Source of the DNA: PWQG01 sp040882255
GTDB taxonomy: Bacteria; Pseudomonadota; Gammaproteobacteria; Pseudomonadales; Pseudohongiellaceae
Direction: 5' to 3'
NCBI GenBank assembly: GCA_040882255.1
Contig: JBBEBP010000023.1
Span: 1-64,000, forward strand
Length of the DNA stretch: 64,000 bases
Part shown: piece after piece, positions 59,439-64,000 of the stretch
How positions within the stretch are numbered: the first letter of the stretch is position 1
Layout of the letters: each line of letters begins with the position of its first letter
Notes under the pieces: generated by a model
Database searches by the model: none
Told to the model about the DNA's origin: nothing
What the model saw: the letters and a program-made list of their open reading frames with translations, nothing else
Made by a program: the position numbers and the translations under genes

Positions 59439-62080
59439 TGCAGGTCAAGCTGCAATCGTGTTCCAGTGTTCACGTCAATGATGCGGATGTCATCCTGATT
59501 GAACTGGCGCCTTTCACCCAACAGGTTCTTGGCCCGCACTTTCACCGAAACATTGTCCATCGGGTAGTAGGAATAGACCAGATCCAGCGAGTGGAACGGT
59601 GCCTCGAAGGCGTCCGGGGTCGGCTCGCGGCCACCGAAAAAGATCCTCTCGCCAAACACGTTGTACAACAGCGAGGCGGCGTGGCGCCCGTCATCGGAGT
59701 CATAGCCCAACTGGGTGTTGACTACGTATTCGGAGTGCCCGGTCAGTCTGCGACGCTGGCTGGTCTGGGAGCTGTTCGGAGAGAAACTCAACTCGGAGTC
59801 GCTCAGCACGACGTTGCCGGATACGAAAAAGCCCCAGGGCAGCACCTTGAGTCCCTCGACCTCGATACCATACACCTCGCCGGATTCAGCATTCTCAAAG
59901 CTGAGCAGGCGGGCGTCCTGCGGGCCGGGCCGCTCGACACGCTCGATCGGATTGGCAATGTCCTTGTAGAACAGTGACAGCGTCAGGTTGTCTCCGTTCG
60001 GAAAGTACATCTCCGAGCGAAGATCGACATGATCGATCCCGGAAACCGCGAGGGTCGGGTTACCCTGCACCCGGTCATTCAATACCGGGTCAATGTACTG
60101 AATATCCGCGAACTCGCGAAGATCGGGGCGTACCACGGTCTGCCCGTAGCCCAGCCGGACCTGGAAGTTCTCTGTATTCAGGAATCCGTCCCGGATGTAC
60201 GTCAATGCCGCTGCCGGATAGAACCCGTCGTCCTGGAAGGCCAGGGTCTGATCCGGATCCTGCAGCTGATTACCCAGATTGACGATCGACTCGCCCGAAT
60301 AGTCCAGCAGATTCAGGGGCAGCACACCGCGCTTGAAATCCTCCCACCGCACTCCGGCGCTGAGGCGCCAGGTTTCGTCATAAGTGACATCCATCGCTCC
60401 GAAGGAAGACGTTTTCTTTTCCCCGGCCACATAGCTTTCCGTACCGAAATTGGAGCCCATGTCCAGGGAGAAGTCATTCGACAGATCCGACAGGTTGTCG
60501 TCCCGGAACACATCAACCGGCAGGCCTACACGGTCCGCCGTTGCGCCGCTGATGATGTTGGCCGTATAGCCCAGGTACTCACGCCCCTTGCGGCTATCCG
60601 AATAGCCACCGCTCAGGGCGCCCCGGAAACGATTATGGTCGAACGGGAGCTCGATCTGATACCCCCTGCTTTCCACCGTGTCATCCAGATTGAGGAAGTT
60701 GAACTGCGCCGAGGTACCCGTATCCACGCGGGTATCGATCAGCTCTCCGGTAGTGGTATCCAGCGTATTGCTGCCCTGCACCGAGGACGCATTGGGAATG
60801 CTGGTGGATGCACTCGCGTCCGAATAGAACCAGCTGACATTCAGCGCCTGCACGAATGCGGGAAGAACGCTCAGTCCGAAATCACCATTCTCGAAACTGT
60901 GCTCACCGATGACCTGGTTCACCAACAGTTCGCGTTTCTCAAGCCGCGCCACACTGGTACGGCGCTGCACCCCGTTGTCCTGCTGGAAGTCGGGGTTGAA
61001 TCCCGCTACGAGCGTGGACTGGTCCTCGTCATTCTCCAGCAGATAGCTGTTGGTCTTTACCGTGTGGCGGTCCTGATAACTGGCGCTCAGGTTCAGGGTG
61101 GCCGTGGCGTTATCCGTCTGGAACGTGCGTTGCACGGTCCTGAACTCTTCTTCCGGGTTCGTAAAGCTGCGCTCGAACTGATCGGAGTTGCTGTTGCTCT
61201 GGCTCTGGCCATAGGAAGCCAGCACGCCCACCGCCACGTCGGGACTGACGTCCCAGGTATTCCCCGCTGCGACGGAAAGGCTGTGGTCAGGCTGGATGGA
61301 CTGACGGCGTTCAATACCGATGTCCCGATTCAGGGAAAGAGCGAGTTCGCGGTTGATGCGGCTCGCTTCCTGCTGCTGCTCCGCGCTCGGGCTGCCGGTG
61401 CCGGGGAACTCCTGGCGCGCGATATTGGCCGGGCTCAGATCTCCCTGGTAGCTATCCAGCGCCGCGTTGATCGCTGTCGGCATGCCACCCTGGTCTCCCA
61501 ACGTGGTCAGCCCATTCGATGAGTTTTCCGTGTTCCAGCCGGTCCCCGCAGATACCGAGAACACCGGTCCTGCCGGTACGCCCCGGGTGCGGATATCGAT
61601 GTTGCCACCACCAAACGCCGCCGGCTGATCCGCCGAGTACGCCTTGTGGACCTTGACGGATTCCAGGATCGAGGTCGGAATCAGGTCCATCGGAATGACA
61701 TTGCGGCTCAGCTCCGGGGAGGGAATCTCGGCGCCATTGATCGTAGCACTGGAATAACGTTCCCCGAGACCACGCACATAGACGAACTTGCTGTCCACCA
61801 GCGACAGCCCCGTCACCCGACGCATCGCGGCGCCCATGTCCGAGTCACCCGCGCGGCTGATCTGCTCGATGCCGACCACTTCCGCCGCATAGGGCTGCTC
61901 TACCCGCTCCATCATGATCTCGCGCGCCGCATTCTGCAGCCGGCCCGTCACCACGACTTCCTCGATCACCGACTCCTGCTGCGCGACGGCCACCGGCCCG
62001 TATCCGGCTGTCCCGGCGGCCAGCGCACCGGCCACCGCCAGGCACAATCTCTTCTGTTGCCACATCATTGCATTTTTCAT
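59426..62080 (-). CDS. TonB-dependent outer-membrane receptor
   Basis: An 884-residue receptor: signal peptide (about residues 1-33), a TonB-box-like VIEEVVVTGR, a plug domain (SDMGAAMRRVTGLSLVDSKF, VYVRGLGERYSS) and a 22-strand barrel. Plug motifs resemble receptors of marine gammaproteobacteria for carbohydrates or other large ligands; the substrate is unknown. It ends LQWQL rather than with an aromatic residue. ATG 62080 is preferred over an upstream GTG. It follows a lipoprotein gene by 112 bp and overlaps gspC by 13 bp. Confidence 0.93.
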   Translation of the reverse strand: MKNAMMWQQKRLCLAVAGALAAGTAGYGPVAVAQQESVIEEVVVTGRLQNAAREIMMERVEQPYAAEVVGIEQISRAGDSDMGAAMRRVTGLSLVDSKFVYVRGLGERYSSATINGAEIPSPELSRNVIPMDLIPTSILESVKVHKAYSADQPAAFGGGNIDIRTRGVPAGPVFSVSAGTGWNTENSSNGLTTLGDQGGMPTAINAALDSYQGDLSPANIARQEFPGTGSPSAEQQQEASRINRELALSLNRDIGIERRQSIQPDHSLSVAAGNTWDVSPDVAVGVLASYGQSQSNSNSDQFERSFTNPEEEFRTVQRTFQTDNATATLNLSASYQDRHTVKTNSYLLENDEDQSTLVAGFNPDFQQDNGVQRRTSVARLEKRELLVNQVIGEHSFENGDFGLSVLPAFVQALNVSWFYSDASASTSIPNASSVQGSNTLDTTTGELIDTRVDTGTSAQFNFLNLDDTVESRGYQIELPFDHNRFRGALSGGYSDSRKGREYLGYTANIISGATADRVGLPVDVFRDDNLSDLSNDFSLDMGSNFGTESYVAGEKKTSSFGAMDVTYDETWRLSAGVRWEDFKRGVLPLNLLDYSGESIVNLGNQLQDPDQTLAFQDDGFYPAAALTYIRDGFLNTENFQVRLGYGQTVVRPDLREFADIQYIDPVLNDRVQGNPTLAVSGIDHVDLRSEMYFPNGDNLTLSLFYKDIANPIERVERPGPQDARLLSFENAESGEVYGIEVEGLKVLPWGFFVSGNVVLSDSELSFSPNSSQTSQRRRLTGHSEYVVNTQLGYDSDDGRHAASLLYNVFGERIFFGGREPTPDAFEAPFHSLDLVYSYYPMDNVSVKVRAKNLLGERRQFNQDDIRIIDVNTGTRLQLDLQWQL

Positions 62081-62121
62081 GATCCGTCTCTCGCTCACTG
62101 GTTCCGCCGTGTATTCAATAC

Positions 62122-62149
62122 CGGGAGCCGGCTTCGCACCCGGCTCCCG
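62122..62149. terminator. Hairpin between lipoprotein and TonB receptor genes
   Basis: CGGGAGCCGG and CCGGCTCCCG form a perfect 10-bp stem with an eight-base loop. No T-run follows on the minus strand, so it may stabilise the lipoprotein mRNA or dampen readthrough instead of ending transcription. Confidence 0.55.
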
Positions 62150-62192
62150 ATTCGTGATCCAGCGGCCAGGTTCAACCGCTGGTCATTGGCAC

Positions 62193-63845
62193 TCAGAGAC
62201 CTGTTGTCCAGCCGCTGACCCAGTCGTCGTCCTCGCTGACGGCGCCGATGAAGTCGACCGCGTCAAAGAAGCTGCTGCTGCCCGCGCTGCCCAGTGCCGG
62301 CTGCGCCTGCGCCGCAAAATCATCCTCGAGCCGGGTCACGTCGAACACGTCCACATTGATCGGCGTGCCATTCGCATCCGTCAGGCTGGAAGCAGTGACG
62401 TAGGCAGTCGGGTTGGACGGTGAGAGCCCGGCGATCACCGTGGCGGGCAGATCGTTGCTGCTCTCAACTACAGCGTTGCCACTGGATGCCCACCATTCCC
62501 CGAGATTCACGCCCAGACTGTCGTCAATCTTCAGTGCTTCCGTGCAGGCAATCACGTTGCCGGACGCCGCCGAGTACCCCTGGTTGATACCGTCCGCGCT
62601 GACCTGGCTGTCAATCTCCAGGCACTCGTTGCTGGCCATGCCGGTGTCATTGGACGTGATGACGGAGTTGTACATCTCGAAGTAGCCGCCCTCGCGGTAA
62701 ATCGGCCCTTCGGAGTCGCCCTTGGAGCTGGGCGCGGAGCCCATGTCGCTGTCGACGTTGGAAGTGATGCAGGTCATGTTGGAAACGCGGCCCTTGGTGT
62801 AGGGCGCAATGTCGTCGTCGCGCGAACTGCCGGTGTTGTCGACCTCGATACAGCGGTTGGCGCCGGATGTATGCACGGCCAGGGCATACTGGATGTCACC
62901 GACCCAGCCTTCAGAGTAGTCGATGGAGTCATCACCCACGTTCACGGCCACAATGTTCTTCAGATCAACCGCGCCGCCAAACATCTCGAAACCGTCATCC
63001 AGCGTGGTGTAGGTCTGGACGAATTCCACAGTGGTACCGGAGCCTACCCCGTTAAGTGTCAGGCCGTTGAGCTCGTCACCATCCACGACCTGGAAACCGG
63101 CATGACGGATTTGTACATAACGCAGTACACCGGAGTTTTCCTCGTTGTTGACCCCGCCGTATGTGGACGGGAAACCTTCGGCAGCGACGTGACAGTTGTG
63201 CGGGTTGTCACCGGCAGGCTGACGATCACCATCGGTGCACTTGTTGGTGACGCCATTGCCGTTGAGCTGCACACCGCCCCACTGGCCACGATCTGCTTCA
63301 GTGGCCTGGCCATCGCGCAGATCCGCCACCGAGCTGAAGATGATCGGTGCGTCACGGGTACCGTCGGCAACGATGCGCGATCCACGTGCGATCCGTACAT
63401 AGTCGGCCGAGTTGAAGAAGGCCATTTTCGAACCGGCGCCAATGGTCAGGGTCGGGCCTTCTCCGTCCTGGGGAATCTCCACGCCCTGCGCGGCGGCGTT
63501 GGCATTAACGTCCTCGCCCACGAACAGGCTGTCGTTAAAAATGTGCAGGCCGTCGCTGTCCAGCGCCTCGAAGGTGACATCCGTGGTCAGTGCATTGTTC
63601 TCACTGACAAAGGTGGTGTTGTAGATGCAGTTGCCGCCTTCGAAGCTGCCCTGGAAGGTCTGTCCTCCTTCCGCGTAGCTGGCACAGGGGTTGTTGGTCG
63701 AATCACCACCGCCGTTTCCGCCCTCGACGGTCGTGTTGTTGGAGTCGGTCACTGTGTTGCTGGGGGACAGGTTCAGGTCACCGCTGTCGCAGGCCACCAG
63801 GGCTGCCGCCATGACACCCAGGCTGGCAAAAGTCTTGATATTCAT
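62193..63845 (-). CDS. Cys-rich lipoprotein, predicted T2S substrate
   Basis: A 550-residue lipoprotein. The lipobox is LVAC with Asp at +2 (MNIKTFASLGVMAAALVACD). A Gly/Asn/Thr-rich spacer follows, then repeats suggestive of a right-handed beta-helix (GQWGGVQLNGNGV, GTTVEFVQTYTTLDDGFEMFGG, VDLKNIVAVNVGDDSIDYSEGW) with at least eight mature cysteines (CASY, GNCIY, NKC, HNC, NRC, MTC, NEC, IAC). Asp at +2 keeps lipoproteins in the inner membrane in enterobacteria and occurs in pullulanase, the classic T2S-exported lipoprotein. It heads the TonB receptor/gsp gene run. I see no catalytic motif. Confidence 0.78.
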   Translation of the reverse strand: MNIKTFASLGVMAAALVACDSGDLNLSPSNTVTDSNNTTVEGGNGGGDSTNNPCASYAEGGQTFQGSFEGGNCIYNTTFVSENNALTTDVTFEALDSDGLHIFNDSLFVGEDVNANAAAQGVEIPQDGEGPTLTIGAGSKMAFFNSADYVRIARGSRIVADGTRDAPIIFSSVADLRDGQATEADRGQWGGVQLNGNGVTNKCTDGDRQPAGDNPHNCHVAAEGFPSTYGGVNNEENSGVLRYVQIRHAGFQVVDGDELNGLTLNGVGSGTTVEFVQTYTTLDDGFEMFGGAVDLKNIVAVNVGDDSIDYSEGWVGDIQYALAVHTSGANRCIEVDNTGSSRDDDIAPYTKGRVSNMTCITSNVDSDMGSAPSSKGDSEGPIYREGGYFEMYNSVITSNDTGMASNECLEIDSQVSADGINQGYSAASGNVIACTEALKIDDSLGVNLGEWWASSGNAVVESSNDLPATVIAGLSPSNPTAYVTASSLTDANGTPINVDVFDVTRLEDDFAAQAQPALGSAGSSSFFDAVDFIGAVSEDDDWVSGWTTGL

Positions 63846-64000
63846 TATTGAAGATCTCTCCGTTCCATTCTCTCGTGAGAATTCCCATGAATTCCGGAAG
63901 CGGTGCCAAGTTTTTATCCACCGCCGCATTGAATGCTGCACCATTGTCTGGCGCGGCCATCCTAGCGCTGTGATATGTCAGTTTTACGACTTGTTCATTA

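Noticed and set aside
63976..63995. Possible PhoB box upstream of the lipoprotein gene
   Set aside because: CTGACAT-like sequence is present once, but the second direct repeat 11 bp away does not match.

Overview
The window is about 64 kb of GC-rich gammaproteobacterial chromosome. RNase T, a CGFS glutaredoxin, PilU, a full type II secretion (T2S) gene set and the order argG-pyrC-rnt-grxD-argF (which I recall from Pseudomonas) point to the Pseudomonadales/Oceanospirillales neighbourhood. I cannot name a species. No rRNA, tRNA, CRISPR array, prophage or complete insertion sequence was seen.

Layout. 1-6.4 kb: a methyltransferase-like gene and a bactofilin, argG, pyrC, rnt, grxD and argF. 6.4-8.2 kb: a small accessory island encoding an Xre regulator and a Fic protein (the 'mobile mystery' A/B pair) between two 142-bp direct repeats. 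8.2-12.9 kb: class Ia ribonucleotide reductase nrdAB behind NrdR-like and DnaA boxes. 13.4-14.6 kb: a cyclopropane-fatty-acid synthase gene broken by one amber codon. 15-30.7 kb: mostly single housekeeping or accessory genes (MocA-like transferase, FMN glutamate-synthase-like enzyme, cyclophilin, DinG, DUF349, acyltransferase, exonuclease I, pyrB, pilU, a truncated amidase, ppa, XdhC-like). 30.9-32.9 kb: a response-regulator/CheX-like gene overlapping a PAS-GGDEF cyclase gene. 32.9-47.7 kb: PQQ dehydrogenase with fused cytochrome, ilvD, flavin reductase, M20 hydrolase, a porin-like beta-barrel, an acylase/serine hydrolase/KAS III operon, a 34-codon acyl-CoA dehydrogenase remnant, a PEBP protein and a hybrid histidine kinase. 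47.7-63.8 kb: a near-continuous minus-strand run from a surface-type lipoprotein and a TonB receptor through gspCDEFGHIJKLMN.

The intergenic DNA is the most unusual part. At least four full copies and one edge copy of a roughly 118-bp palindromic element (1-1700 and 13.1-14.9 kb) keep a conserved apical core and conserved outer flanks. Their 30-bp arms differ from copy to copy, yet each arm remains complementary to its partner. Two other large nested palindromes, upstream of argG and downstream of nrdB, share the architecture but not the core.

Three genes show decay by stop codon or truncation: cfa, the amidase and the acyl-CoA dehydrogenase remnant. The other strong lead is the T2S locus. 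Its first gene encodes a Cys-containing lipoprotein with Asp at position +2, as in the T2S-exported lipoprotein pullulanase, and the TonB receptor gene overlaps gspC.
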